Below are positions 44,362-58,285 of a stretch of DNA of 64,000 nucleotides, in pieces; the stretch's first letter is position 1, and the number at the start of each line of letters is the position of its first letter. Source of the stretch: Megalobrama amblycephala (lineage: Eukaryota > Chordata > Actinopteri > Cypriniformes > Xenocyprididae). The DNA is taken from NCBI RefSeq assembly GCF_018812025.1, contig NC_063052.1, forward strand, positions 28,229,581-28,293,580, written 5' to 3'. A program made the position numbers and the translations under genes. Under the pieces are notes generated by a model. The model was given only the letters and a program-made list of their open reading frames with translations. It was not told the DNA's origin and did not search any database.

Positions 44362-45922
44362 ATATCTTGTTTTTGATTTTCTACAAATAATTGTGTTTAT
44401 TTTTTCTTTCTTACTTTATAAACAAACACAGTTTCTACATCAATTTTACACACATAGGTCAAAAATGACCCATATAGAAATCTTTAATATTTGCAAATTT
44501 TTGCAAGTAGGAACATATTTACTGCAGACAACTGTTCATCTGCCACACATTTCACATCTTAACAAGGCTACTTTTGTATATTTGATGGATGTAAGTCTTA
44601 TTATATTTAATATATTAGGCTATATATTTCATAATTTTTAATTTTTTGTCATAAATCAATGCAATTGGTCATCCTTTATATCTGTCAGCGTTCCTGAAAA
44701 GTAACAGTTTTGGACATATACAACAGGGGTCTAAAGTAACCTGAATGAGTTATTTTCTATATTGCATATATTACAAAAAAATAATTTCATCATTCATTAT
44801 TCCATCTATTACTCAATAACCAAATCCTTATTTTAATGTTTCCTTTCTTTTTGAATGAATTGTTTTGAATGTGTGTGTCATTACCATTCTAAAGGCCAAT
44901 GTATACTTCACTTTTTATGCGTACGTGAGGGTCAGCATACAGATTTTTGTAACTTTTTATAATTTCCGCCGGATTTCTGTAACTGTGTATGTGCAACCTG
45001 CACATACACATTTAAATTGCGTTTGACTGTGCGCAAAGTATACTTTCAACTTTTTTTACAGTGATGTCATCATCCACCTCAGTTCTGTTGAGGACCAGCC
45101 ACTAACACTCTAGATAAAGAAAATCAAAAGCACTGTTGATCGATACACTTATTATATATTTTCACTGTTGGACAGAAACCTTGTTCAAAACTGTTACTTT
45201 TCAGGAACACTGATAGATGTAAAAGGTGACCAGTAGCATTGGTTTATGACAAAAAATACAAATTATGAAATATAATATATAGCCTATTATATGAAATATA
45301 ATATGACTTTCATCCATCAAATATACAAAAGCAGCCATGTTGAGAGGTGAAATGTGTGGCGGATGAACAGTTGTCTGCAGTAAATATGTTCCTACTTGCA
45401 AAAATTTGCAAAGGTTTCTATATGGGTCATTTTTGACCCATGTGTGTAAAATTGATGTAGAAATACAAAACCTGTGTTTGTTTATGAAAAAAAAGAAAGG
45501 AAAAATAAACACAATGATTTGTTAAAATCAAAAACAAGATATTTAAGGAATACCTGGAATAAATAAATGATAAAATACATTTATTTCAAAGATTCAGTGA
45601 AGAAACACTCAGTCATGACTGAAATACCATAGGAAATTAATACGGGTCATTTTTGACCCATGTGTGTACAATTGATGTAGACAAACAAAAACTGTGTTTG
45701 TTTATAAAGTGAGAAAGAAAAAATGAACATAATGATTTTTGTCAATCAAAAACAAGATATTTAAGGAATACCTGGAATAAATAAATGATAAAATACATTT
45801 CTTTCAAAGATTCAGCGAAGAAACACTCAGTCATGACTGAAATTACATAGGAAATGAATACAGGTCATTTTTGACCCATGTTGCGCTTTAGAAGGGGTTT
45901 TCATAGCTTGTGCATCAAAGGG
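44362..45922. repeat. Right arm of the piggyBac-type element
   Basis: Holds inverted copies of a roughly 270-base block (44450-44720 and 45180-45480) and three further units with GGGTCA...TGACCC palindromes. The middle (44890-45070) has short matching ends (GTATACTT / AAGTATAC) and may be a small nested element. There is no gene. Confidence 0.6.
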
Positions 45923-48900
45923 TTAAAGAATGCAACAGGGCTTTCACCAGTTCTCTGTTTGGTATTGGCTGCAGGCGAGATGTCTTGTTTAGCAGAAGAC
46001 ACGTTTAGCAAAAAAGCAGTCAATTGCTTGAAAAAAACTTTAAGTTTACCTGAGCTGGCCCACACCCAATCAGCTTCATCTTCCTCATCCTCAGAATCAG
46101 TAATTAGAAGCACTTGTGAAGGTTTAGACAAATCAAGGGGCTTTGAATCTCCAGCTTTCTGAGATACAATACGACAAACAGGCGGTATATCGTAGATGGG
46201 GTTTAAGTAATCAATTTCTTCAATCATTTCCTCCTCTGTGATTTCCGCAGGCAGTGTTTTAGTCAAAATAATATAATAATAATAATAATAAATATAGCTG
46301 CAAGCAGCAATTACGGGGCCAAGCACAAAAACGGCACAAGAAGCAAGCCAACACGACTGGGAGCATCAGGCTAACTGCAGCAGTGAGCAATTAAAGACCT
46401 ATTAAGATCATTTTAGGTAAAAGAGCTGAAAAATGATAAAAAATTAGGATTTACTGGTTCATCACTTTCGACCAATAGGTGGCGCTATGTCCAAATTGTT
46501 GTGGTATGGTCAGAGTGAGGTGACAATGACACTTGCAAAGTTTGGTGTAAATATGTCAAAGCACTGAAGAGATACAGCTTCAAGAGTCGTTTTGCATCAT
46601 GCCTCAAATTCTTTGCTCTGGTATACGAAAACGGTTTGACACATCGACTTGAAATCCATAACTTTTTGTCGGCATGGTCTGAAGATGAAAAATGCTGATA
46701 TGGTAATAATGGTTATCATTCGACTCGGCATGATGCCCCGAATCCAACGAGACCAAATTTATGATTTTTGGACAAACCCATCAGAAGTTATAAGCAAAAA
46801 TATTCATTTTTCATATTTCCGCACCAGTAGGTGGCGCTGCGCCGAAACACTGCATGATGCCTCAGGTCATACTTGTGATGATAGGTACCAAGTTTGGTCT
46901 GAATATGATAAAGCAGTGCAGAGATACAACTACAAGAGTGTGTTTTACAACATGCCTCAAATTCATTGCTCCGGTATACGAAAACGGTTTTACATATGAA
47001 CTTGAAATCCATAACTTTTTGTCGGCATGGTCTGAAGATGATACATTTCAATTTTGGTGAAAATCAGAGCAATGGTGTAGGAGGAGTTCGAAAAAGTAGG
47101 TTTTTAAAGAAAAACAATATGGCGGACAGGAAGTTCAGCCGACTATAGCAAATTTGATATCTATGTTCTCAACATGACCCAAGGAATCTACTGAGCCCAG
47201 TTTCATTACAATCGGTTAATATAGTCAAAAGTTATTAGCATTTTTGTAAATTTTGTTATAACTTTTGACCACAAGGTGGCACTGTGCCGAAACTTCTCAG
47301 GCTCCTTCAGGGCATTGTCCTGATGACCCATACCGAGTTTCATAACGATACGCTAATGCGTTCGTAAAATACAGCATTTTAGCACAAAATTCAAAATGGC
47401 CGACGGCCTAAATGGCCGATATGGGAAAATTGGATATCAATCGACTCGACATGATTCCCTGAATCTAACGAGACCAAATATATGATTTTTGGACAAACCC
47501 ATCAGAAGTTATAAGCAAAAATGTCCATTTTTCATATCTCCGCACCAGTAGGTGGCGCTGCGTCGAAACACTGCATGGTACCTCAGGTCATGCTTGTGAT
47601 GCCATGTACCAAGTTTGGTCTTAATACGATAAAGCATTGCGGAGATACAGCCTTACTTCTGTTTTCGCTAGCACTATGTACAATTCGTTTGCGAGTTTTT
47701 CGAAAACGGTTTGAGGAATCGACTTGAATTCCATAACTTTTTGTCAGCATGGTCTGAAGATGATCTGATTCAATTTTCATGAAAATCGGAGTAACGGCCT
47801 AGGAGGAGTTCGAAAAAGTACGTTTTTCACAAAATTCAAAATGGCGGAAAAATTTTCATGGGGTGCAATCGATTCGTCTTGACACAAGGAATCAGAGGAA
47901 AAAAGAATTTTGTTTCTAACCCTTACGGATCAAAAGTTATTTGCATAAACATAAGTGCAAATTTGGACAGCTGGTGGCGCTAGAGGGATTGAGTTAGAGA
48001 CTCCAAATCTGCTATGGACAAAGGTCAGACTGTCCTCTAACTGTGTGCCAAATTTCACAACTTTCCCGCAAGCGCTTCTATGGGCTGCCATAGACTTCAA
48101 GAGCGGAAGAAGAAGAAGAAGAAGAAGAATAAATATAGCTGCAAGCAGCAATTACGGGGCCAAGCAAAAAAGGCACAACAAGACAGCCAAGATGGCAGGG
48201 AGCATCAGACCAGCCGAAACAGTAAGCAATTAAAGACCTATTAGGATCATTTTAGGCAAAAGAGCTGAAAAATGATATATTCAGTCAATAATAAAGATTT
48301 AATGGTTTATCACTTTGACTAATAGGTGGCGCTGTGACAAAATTAACGTGGTATGGTCAGAGTGAGGTAACAATGACACTCGCTAAGGATATGACTCCCG
48401 TGAAAATAAGTCAACCAGATCAAAAGTTATAAGCATATGAAAAAAACACTAGGTGGCGCTGGTTTGAAACTTCTCAGGCTCCTTCGGGACCTTGTGCTGA
48501 TGACTCATACCGAGTTTCGTAACAATACGCTAATGCGTTCATAAAATACAGCATTTTTGCACAAAATTCAAAATGGCCGACAGCCAAAATGGCTAATATG
48601 GGAAAATTGGATATCATTCGACTCGGCATGATGCCCCTAATCTAACAAGACCAAATTTATGATTTTTGGACAAACATATTTTAAGCTATAAGCAAAAATA
48701 ATGGCTATTTTGGCTTTTCTGAATCTCCAGACCAGTAGGTGGTGTTGCGACGAAACTCAGCATGTAGGCTCTGGTCTTGCTTGGGATGATTTGTACGAAG
48801 TTTGGTGTAAATATGATAAGTCATTGCAGAGATACAGCCATGAGTCCAAACTGGGTGCTCTGCGTTAAATTAATTTGCGTGTTTTTTGAGAATGGTTGAG

Positions 48901-51853
48901 TTTATCAAAAAGCTTTTGATAACTTTTTGCCAGAATGGTCTAAAGATGATCTGGTTCAATTTTCATGATAATCAGACCAACAGCCTAGGACGAGTTCGAA
49001 AAAGTAGGTTTTTCGCAAAATTCAAAATGGCGGACAAACCATAAGTCGAAACCTAGCGTGTTAGGTATCGTTAGACTCAGCAGGGATTCAGGAGTGTAAA
49101 GTCATGACTCTTTTGAAAATAAGTTGACCACACCCATATTGATAAACATTTGAATATTTGATTTTACCACTAGGTGGCGCTGGTGCAAAACTTCTTAGGC
49201 TCGTTCAGGGCATCGTGCTGAAGACCCATACCGAGTTTTGTGACGATATGCTAATGCGTTCATAAAATACAGCATTTTAGCACAAAATTCAAAATGGCCG
49301 ACGGCCAAAATGGCTGATATGGTAATAATGGATATCATTCAACTCGGAATGATGCCCTGAATCTGACGTAACCACATTTATGATTTATGGACAAACCATT
49401 CAGAAGTTATTAGCATAAATATCCATTTTTCATATCTCTGGACCAGTAGGTGGCACTGTGCCGAAACACTGCATGTTGCCTCAGGTCATGCTTGTGATGA
49501 CATGTACAAAGTTTGGTCAGAATACGATAAATTGTTTTGAAGATATAGCCTTAAGTGTGATTTTGCGAGCTTTCGGTCGAATTCTTTTGTGCCCTATTCG
49601 AGAACGGATGGATCTATCAAAAAGCTTTTGATAACTTTTTGCAGTCATGGTCTGAAGATGATCTGGTCCAATTTTTGTGAAAATCAGAATAACGCCCTAG
49701 GAGGAGTTAGAAAAAGTATGTTTTTTGGATAAATCAAAATGGCGGGAAAATTTTCATGACGGAAAATGAAGTTATAGGGTGCATTCGAATCGTCATGAGC
49801 CAAGGAATGTTTCTAGCCCTTACGGTTCAAAAGTTATTAACATAAACAGAAGTTCAACTTTGCACAGCTGGTGGCGCTAGAGGGATTGAGTTAGAGACAC
49901 CAAATTGGCTATAGACACAGTTCAGACTGTCCTCTATCAGTGTGCCAAATTTCATAACTTTTTACCATACGGTTCTATGGGCTGCCATAGACTCAAGAGC
50001 GGAAGAATAATAATAATAAATATAGCTGCAAGCAGCAATTACGGGGCCAAGCAAAAAAGGGACAACAAGCCAGCCAACATGGCTGGGAGCATTAGGCCAA
50101 CTGCAACAGTGAGCAATTAAAGACCTATTACGATCATTTAAGGCAAAAGAGTTGGAAAATGATATATACAGTCAGTAATAAAGATTTACTGGTTTATCAC
50201 TTTCGACCAATAGGTGGAGCTGTGACCAAATGAATGTGGTTTGGTCAGAGTGAGGTGACAATGACACTCGCTAAGGATATGACTCCCATAAAAATAAATC
50301 AACCAGATCAAAATTTATAAGCATATGAAAAAAAACACTAGGTGGCACTGGAACTACTCAGACTCTTTCAGGGCCTTGTGCTGATGACCCATACAGAGTT
50401 TCGAAACAATACGCTAATGCGTTCATAAAATACAGCATTTTAAAACAAAATTCAAAATGGCCGATGGCCAAAATGGGAAAATTGGATATCATTCGACTTG
50501 GCATAATGCCCTGAATCGAAAAAGACCAACTTTATGATTTTTGGACAAACCTATCTGAAGCTATAAGCAAAAATAATGGCTATTTTGGCTTTTTTGTATC
50601 TCCAGACCAGTAGGTGGCGTTATGACGAAACTCAGCATGTAGGCTCTGGTCTTGCTTGGGATGATATTTATGAAGTTTGGTCTAAATATGATAAAGCATT
50701 GCAGAGATACAGCCATGAGTCCAAAGATAACTTTTTGCCACAATGGACTGAAGATGATCTGGTTTGATTTTCATTACAATCAAATGAAGCGTCTAGGACG
50801 AGTTCAAAAAAGTAGGTTTTTCGCAAAATTCAACATGGTGGACAAACCATATTTCGAAACCTAACATGTTTGGTATCGTTGGACTCTGCAGGGATTCAGG
50901 AGTCTAAGGACATGACTCTTTTGAAAACAAGTCGACCACAGTCAAAGTGATAAGCATTTGAATATTTGATTTTACCACTAGGTGGCGCTGGTGCGAAACT
51001 TCTCAGGCTGGTTCAGGGCATCATGCTGATGACCCATACCGAGTTTTGTGATGATACGCTGATGCGTTCATAAAATACAGCATTTTAGCACAAAATTCAA
51101 AATGGCCGACGGCCAAAATGGCTGATATGGTAATAATGGTTATCATTCGACTCGGCATGATACCCTGAATCTGACGTGACCACATTTATGATTTCTGGAC
51201 AAACCATTCAGAAGTTATTAGCCAAAATAGCCATTTTTCGTATCTCCGGACCAGTAGATGGCACTGCACTGAAACACTGCATGTTGGCTTAAGTCATGCT
51301 TGTGATGACATGTATGAAGTTTGGTCAAAATACGATTAATCATTTTGGAGATATAGCCTTAAGTGTGATTTTGCGAGCTTTCGGTCGAATTCATTTGTGC
51401 CCTATTCGAGAACGGATGGATCTATCAAAAAGCTTTTGATAACTTTTTGCAGTCATGGTCTGAAGATGATCTGGTCCAATTTTTGTGAAAATCGGAGTAA
51501 CGCCCTAGGAGGAGTTCGAAAAAGTAGGTTTTTCAGAAAATTCAAAATGGCGGAAAAATTTTCATGACGGAAAATGACGTCATATGATGCAATCGATTCG
51601 TCTTGACCCAAGGAATCATAGGAAAAAAGAATTTTGTTTCTAGCCCTTATGGTTCAAAAGTTATTAGCATAAACATAAGTGCAACTTTGGACAGCTGGTG
51701 GCGCTAGAGGGATTGAGTTAGAGACTCCAAATTTGCTATGGACAAAGGTCATTCTGTCCTCTAACTGTGTGCCAAATTTCACAACTTTCCCGCAAGCGGT
51801 TCTATGGGCTGCCATAGACTTCAAGAGCGGAAGAAGAAGAAGAAGAATAATAA

Positions 51854-51912
51854 GCGTACGGAACGCCAACAATAACAATAGGTGCCTAAGCACCTTCGGT
51901 GCTTGGCCCCTA
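51854..51912. repeat. Unit terminus with hairpin and inverted end
   Basis: Starts GCGTACGGAACGCC, then a hairpin AAGCACCTTCGGTGCTT, then GGCCCCTAA directly joined to the next unit. GTGCTTGGCCCC is the inverse of GGGGCCAAGCAC at the start of units, giving a terminal-inverted-repeat-like pair. Confidence 0.8.
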
Positions 51913-54900
51913 AATATAGCTGCAAGCAGCAATTACGGGGCCAAGCACAAAAACGGCACAAGAAGCCAGCCAACATGGCTGGGAGCATCAGACCAACAGC
52001 AGCAGTGAGCAATTAGAAAAAAAAGTTATTAACATTTTTGTCAATTTTGTTATAACTTGTGACCACAAGGTGGCGCTGGTCCGAAACTTCTCAGGCTCCT
52101 TCAGTGCATTGTCCTGATGACCCATACCAAATTTATGAATTTTGGTCAAACCCATCAGAAGTTATAAGCAAAAATAGCCATTTTTCATATCTCCACTCCA
52201 GTAGGTGGCGCTACGCCGAAACACTCTATGATGCCTCAGGTCATGCTTGTGATGACACGTACCAAGTTTGATCTGAATATGATAAAGCATTGCAGAGATA
52301 CAGCTTCAAGAGTCATTTTTGCATCATACCTCAAATTGTTTGCTCTGGTATACGAAAACGGTTTGACATATCGACTTGAAATCCATAACTTTTTGTCGAC
52401 ATGGTCTGAAGATGACACGGTTCAATTTTGGTGAAAATCGGAGCAACGGTCTAGGAGTTTGAAAAAGTAGGTTTTTAAAGAAAAACAATATGGCGGACAG
52501 GAAGTTCAGCTAACTATGGCAAACTTGATATCTATGTTCTCAGCATGACCCACAGAATCTACTGAGACCAGTTTCATTACAATCGGTTAATATAGTCAAA
52601 AGTTATTAGCATTTTTGTAAATTTTGTTATAACTTTTGACCACAAGGTGGTGCTGGTCCGAAACTTCTCAGGCTCCTTCAGGGCATTGTCCTGATGAACC
52701 ATACCAAATTTATGAATTTTGGTCAAACCCATCAGAAGTTATAAGCAAAAACAGCCATTTTTCATATCTCCACTCCAGTAGGTGGCGCTGTGCTGAAACA
52801 TTGTATGATGCCTCAGGTCATGCTTGTGATGACACATACCAAGTTTGGTCTGAATATGATAAAGCATTGCAGAGATACAGCTTCAAGAGTCATTTTTGCA
52901 TCATGCCTCAAATTCGTTGCTCTGGTATACGAAAACGGTTTGACTTATCGACTTGAAATCCATAACTTTTTGTCAGCATGGTCTGAAGATGATACGGTTC
53001 GATTTTGGTGAAAATCGGAGCAACGGTCTAGGAGGAGTTCGAAAAAGTAGGTTTTTAAAGAAAAACAATACGGCGGACAGGAAGTTCAGCTGACTATGGA
53101 AAGTTTGATATCTTGTTCTCAGCATGACCCAAGGAATCTACTGAAAACAGTTTCATTACAATCGGTTAATATACTCAAAAGTTATTAGCATTTTTGTAAA
53201 TTTTGTTATAACTTTTGACCACAAGGTGGCGCTGGTCCGAAACTTCTTAGGCTCCTTCAGGGCATTGTGCTGATGACCCATACCGAGTTTCATAATGATA
53301 CACTAATGCGTTCGTAAAATACAGCATTTTAGCACAAAATTCAAAATGGCCGACAGCCAAAATGTCCGATATGGGAAAATTGGATATCATTCGACTCGGC
53401 ATGATGCCCCAAATCCAACGAGACCAAAGTTATGATTTTTGGACAAACCCATCAGAAGTTATAAGCAAAAACATAAATTTTTCATATCTCCGCACCACTA
53501 GGTGGCGCTGCACCGAAAAGCTGCATGTTGCCTCAGGTCATGCTTGTGATGACATGTACCAAGTTAGGTCTGAATACGATAAAGCGTTGCGGAGATACAG
53601 CCTTATGTCTATTTTCGCAAGCACTACGTACAATTCGTTCACATGTTTTTCGAAAGCGGTTTGAGGAATCAACTTGAATTCCATAACTTTTTGTCAGCAT
53701 GGTCTGAAGATGATCTGGTTCAATTTTTGTGAAAATCGGAGTAACGGCCTAGGAGGAGTTCGAAAAAGTACGTTTTTCAGAAAATTCAAAATGGCGGAAA
53801 AATTTTCATGACGGAAAATGACGTCATAGGGTGCAATCGATTCGTCTTGACCCAAGGAATCAGAGGAAAAAGGAATTTTGTTTCTAGCCCTTATGGTTCA
53901 AAAGTTATTAACATAAACATAAGTGCAACTTTGGACAGCTGGTGGCGCTAGAGGGATTGAGTTAGAGACTCCAAATTTGCTATGGACATAGATCAGACTG
54001 TCCTCTAACTGTGTGCCAAATTTCACAACTTTCCCGCAAGCGGTTCTATGTGCTGTCATAGACTTCAAGAGCGGAAGAAGAATAATAATAAATATAGCTG
54101 CAAGCAGCAATTACGGGGCCAAGCAAAAAAGGCACAGCAAGGCAGCCAAGATGGCTGGGAGCATCAGACTAGCTGCAACAGTAAGCAATTAAAGACCTAT
54201 TAGGATCATTTTAGGCAAAAGAGCTGAAAAATGATATATACAGTCAATAATAAAGATTTAATGGTTTATCACTTTTGATCAATAGGTGGTGCTGTGACCA
54301 AATTAATGTGGTATGGTCAGAGTGAGGTAGCAATGACACTTGCTAAGGATATGACTCCCGTGAAAATAAGTCAACCAGATCAAAAGTTATAAACATATGA
54401 AAAAAACACTAGGTGGCGCTGGTTTGAAACTTCTCAGGCTCCTTCGGGACCTTGTGCTGATGACTCATACCGAGTTTCGTAACAATACGCTAATGCGTTC
54501 ATAAAATACAGCATTTTTGCACAAAATTCAAAATGGGCGACAACCAAAATGGCTAATATGGGAAAATTGGATATCATTCGACTCGGCATGATGCCCCTAA
54601 TCCAACAAGACCAAATTTATGATTTTTGGACAAACATATATGAAGCTATAAGCAAAAATAATGGCTATTTTGGCTTTTTTGAATCTCCAGACCAGTAGGT
54701 GGTGTTGCGACGAAACTCAGCATGTAGGCTCTGGTCTTGCTTGGGATGATTTGTACGAAGTTTGGTCTAAATATGATCAATCATTGCAGAGATACAGCCA
54801 TGAGTCCAAACTGGGTGCTCTGTGTTAAATTAATTTGCGTGTTTTTTGAGAATGGTTGAGTTTATCAAAAAGCTTTTGATAACTTTTTGCCAGAATGGTC

Positions 54901-57900
54901 TGAAAATGATCTGGTTAAATTTTCATAATAATCAGACCAACAGCCTAGGGCGAGTTCGAAAAAGTAGGTTTTTCGCAAAATTCAAAATGGCGGACAAACC
55001 ATAAGTCGAAACCTAGCATGTTTGGTATCATTAGACTCAACAGGGATTCAGGAGTCTAACGTCATGACTCCTTTTAAAATAAGTTGACCACACCCATATT
55101 GATAAGCATTTGAATATTTGATTTTACCACTAGGTGGCGCTGGTCCGAAACTTCTCAGGCTTGTTCAGGGCATCGTGCTGATGACCCATACCGAGTTTTG
55201 TGGTGATATGCTAATGCATTCATAAAATACAGCATTTTAGCACAAAATTCAAAATGGCCGACGGCTAAAATGGCTGATATGGTAATAATGGATATCACTC
55301 GACTCGGCATGATGCCCTGAATCTGACGTGACCACATTTATGATTTATGGACAAACCATTCAGAAGTTATTAGCATAAATAGACATTTTTCGTATCTCTG
55401 GGCCAGTAGGTGGCGCTGCACCAAAACGCTGCAGGTTGCCTCAAGTCATGCTTATGATGACATGTACCCAGTTTGGTCTGAAAACGATAAAGCAATGTGG
55501 AGATATAGCCTCAAGTCTGATTTTGCGAACTTTTTGTTTAATTCATTTATGAAGTTTTCAAGAACGGTTTGTTATATCAACAAGCTTTTGATAACATTTT
55601 GTTGGCATGGTCTCAAGATGATCTGGTTCAATTTTGATGATAATCAGAGTAACAGTCTAGGAGGAGTTCGAAAAAGTAGTTTTTTCGCAAAATTCAACAT
55701 GGCGGACAAACCATAAGTCGAAACCTAGCAAGTTTGGTATTGTTGGACTCAGCAGGGATTCTGGAGTCTAAGGATATGACTCATTTGAAAATAAGCTGAC
55801 CACACTTAAAGTGATAAGCATTTGAATATTTGATTTTACCACTAGGTGGCGCTGGTCCGAAACTTTTCAGGCTCGTTCAGGGCACCGTACTGATGACCCA
55901 TACCGAGTTTTGTGACGATATGCTAATGCGTTTGTAAAATACAGCATTTTAGCACAAAATTCAAAATGGCCGACAGCCAAAATGGCTGATATGGTAATAA
56001 TGGTATTCATTCGACTCGGCATGATACCCCGAATCTGACGAGACCACATTTATGATTTATGGACAAACCATTCAGAAGTTATTAGCATAAATAGCCATTT
56101 TTCATATCTCCAGACCAGTAGGTGGCACTGCGTTGAAACACTGCATGTTGCCTCAAGTCATGCTTGTGATGACTTGTTTGAAGTTTGGTCAGAATACCAT
56201 AAATCATTTTGGAGATATAGCCTCAAGATTGATTTTGCGAGCGCTTCATCAAATTCATTTGTGCCCTATTCGAGAAAGGTTCGATCTATCGAAAAGCTTT
56301 TGATAACTTTTTGCAGTCATGGTCTGAAGATGATCTGGTTCAATTTTGGTGAAAATCGGAGTAATGCCCTAGGAGGAGTTCGAAAAAGTATGTTTTTTGG
56401 ATAAATCAAAATGGCGGGAAAATTTTCATGACGGAAAATGACGTCATAGGGTGCATTCAAATCGGCATGAGCCAAGGAATCAGAGGACAAAAGAATTTTG
56501 TTTCTAGCCCTTACGGTTCAAAAGTTATTAACATAAACAGAAGTTCAACTTTGCACAGCTGGTGGCGCTAGAGGGATTGAGTTAGAGACACCAAATTGGC
56601 TATAAACACAGATCAGACTGTCCTCTATCAGTGTGCCAAATTTCATAACTTTTTACAATACGGTTCTATGGGCTGCCATAGACTCACGAGCGGAAGAATA
56701 ATAATAATAATAATAATAATAAATATAGCTGCAAGCAGCAATTACGGGGCCAAGCACAAAAACGGCAGAAGAAGCCAGCCAACATGGCTGGGAGCATCAG
56801 ACCAACAGCAGCAGTGAGCAATTAAAGACCTATTAAGATCATTTTATGCAAAATAGCTGAAAAATGATAAAAAATGAGGATTTACTGGTTCATCACTTTC
56901 GACCAATAGGTGGCGCTGTGTCCAAATTGTTTTGGTATGGTCAGAGTGAGGTGACAATGACACTTGCAAAGTTTGGTGTCAATATGTCAAAGCACTGAAG
57001 AGATACAGCTTCAAGAGTCGTTTTTGCATCATGCCTCAAATTCTTTGCTCTGGTATACGAAAACGGTTTGACATATCGACTTGAAATCCATAACTTTTTG
57101 TCGGCATGGTCTGAAGATGACACGGTTCAATTTTGGTGAAAATCGGAGCAACGGTCTAGGAGGAGTTCGAAAAAGTAAGTTTTTAAAGAAAAACAATACA
57201 CTGGACAGGAAGTTCAGCTGACTATAGCAAATTTGATATCTATGTTCTCAGCATGACCCACGGAATCTACAGAGACCAGTTTCATTACAATCGGTGAATA
57301 CAGTCAAAAGTTATTAGCATTTTTGTAAATTTTGTTATAACTTTTGACCACAAGGTGGCGCTGGTCCGAAACTTCTCAGACTCCTTCAGGACATTGTACT
57401 GATGACCCATACCGAGTTTCATAACGATACGCTAATGTGTTCGTAAAATACAGCATTTTAGCACAAAATTCAATATGGCCGACAGCCAAAATGTCCGATA
57501 TGGGAAAATTTGACATCATTCGACTCGGCATGATGCCCCGAATCCAACGAGACCAAATTCATGATTTTTGGCCAAACCCATCAGAAGTTATAAGCAAAAA
57601 TATCCATTTTTCATATCTCCGCACCAGTAGGTGGCGCTGCGCTGAAACGCTGCATGTTGCCTCAGGTCAAGCTTGTGATGACAGGTACCAAGTTTGGTCT
57701 GAATACGATAAAGCGTTGCGGAGATACAGCCTTATGTCTATTTTCACAAGCACTACGTACAATTCGTTCGCGTGTTTTTCGAAAACATTTTGAGGAATCA
57801 ACTTGAATTCCATAACTTTTTGTCGGCATGGTCTGAAGATGATCTGGTTCAATTTTCGTGAAAATCGGAGTAACGGCCTAGGAGGAGTTCGAAAAAGTAC

Positions 57901-58226
57901 ATTTTTCAGAAAATTCAAAATGGCGGAAAAATTTTCATGACGGAAAACGAAGACATATGGTGCAGTCGATTCGACTTGGGCCAAGGAATCAGAGGAAAAA
58001 AGAATTTTGTTTCTAGCCCTCATGGTTCAAAAGTTATTAGCATAAACATAAGTGCAACTTTGGACAGCTGGTGGCGCTAGAGGGATTGAGTTAGAGACTC
58101 CAAACTGGCTGTGGACAAAGGTCAGACTGTCCTCTAACTGTGTGCCAAATTTCACAACTTTTTACCATACGGTTCTATGGGCTGCCATAGACTTCAAGAG
58201 CGGAAGAAGAAGAAGAATAATAATAA

Positions 58227-58285
58227 GCGTACGGAACGCCAACAATAACAATAGGTGCCTAAGCACCTTCGGTGCTTGGCCCCTA
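58227..58285. repeat. Unit terminus with hairpin, second copy
   Basis: Same 59-base end as at 51854-51912, again joined directly to the AATATAGCTG start of the next unit. Confidence 0.8.

Larger units (their letters stand above)
32016..45922. mobile_element. piggyBac-type element with long inverted arms, TTAA duplication
   Basis: TTAA flanks both ends (32012-32015 and 45923-45926). The ends are CCCTTTGATGTACAA and, inverted, CCCTTTGATGCACAA, which is the piggyBac-type CCCTTTG terminus. The arms contain repeats of about 200 bases, each with GGGTCAAAAATGACCC (32033, 32223, 32441; variants at 44457, 45425, 45645, 45864), and the right half folds back on itself (44450-44720 versus 45180-45480 inverted). 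No piggyBac transposase is present; it is a non-autonomous element enlarged by the Kolobok insertion in its left arm. Confidence 0.85.
19439..46265 (-). mobile_element. Endogenous retrovirus (gamma/epsilon-like), degenerate and heavily interrupted
   Basis: Read on the minus strand: gag (46265-45927, continuing 32011-31540), pol (31530-28127), env (28092-20024) and a 3' LTR (about 19440-19965). Insertions are piggyBac/Kolobok in gag, hAT and chromovirus G3 in env. The 5' LTR lies beyond the repeat array and outside what can be recognised. The RT motif YADD, the separate env with a CX6CC motif and one CCHC knuckle suggest a gamma/epsilon-type retrovirus. Every gene contains stops or deletions. 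Confidence 0.85.
31540..46265 (-). pseudogene. gag: ERV gag, split by the 13.9-kb piggyBac insertion
   Basis: The N-terminal part is at 46265-45927 (acidic LLITDSEDEEDEADW segment, ending ESPVAFFN). The C-terminal part is at 32011-31540. The frame is continuous across the TTAA duplication. The zinc knuckle near 31700 reads CFYCGKPGHL, stop, RDC: a stop inside CX2CX4HX4C. A basic KKK/QKKKGSGGG tail follows to a UGA at 31537-31539, after which the pol frame continues. The 46265 end is where the repeat array begins, so gag is truncated at its N-terminal side in this window. Confidence 0.75.
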
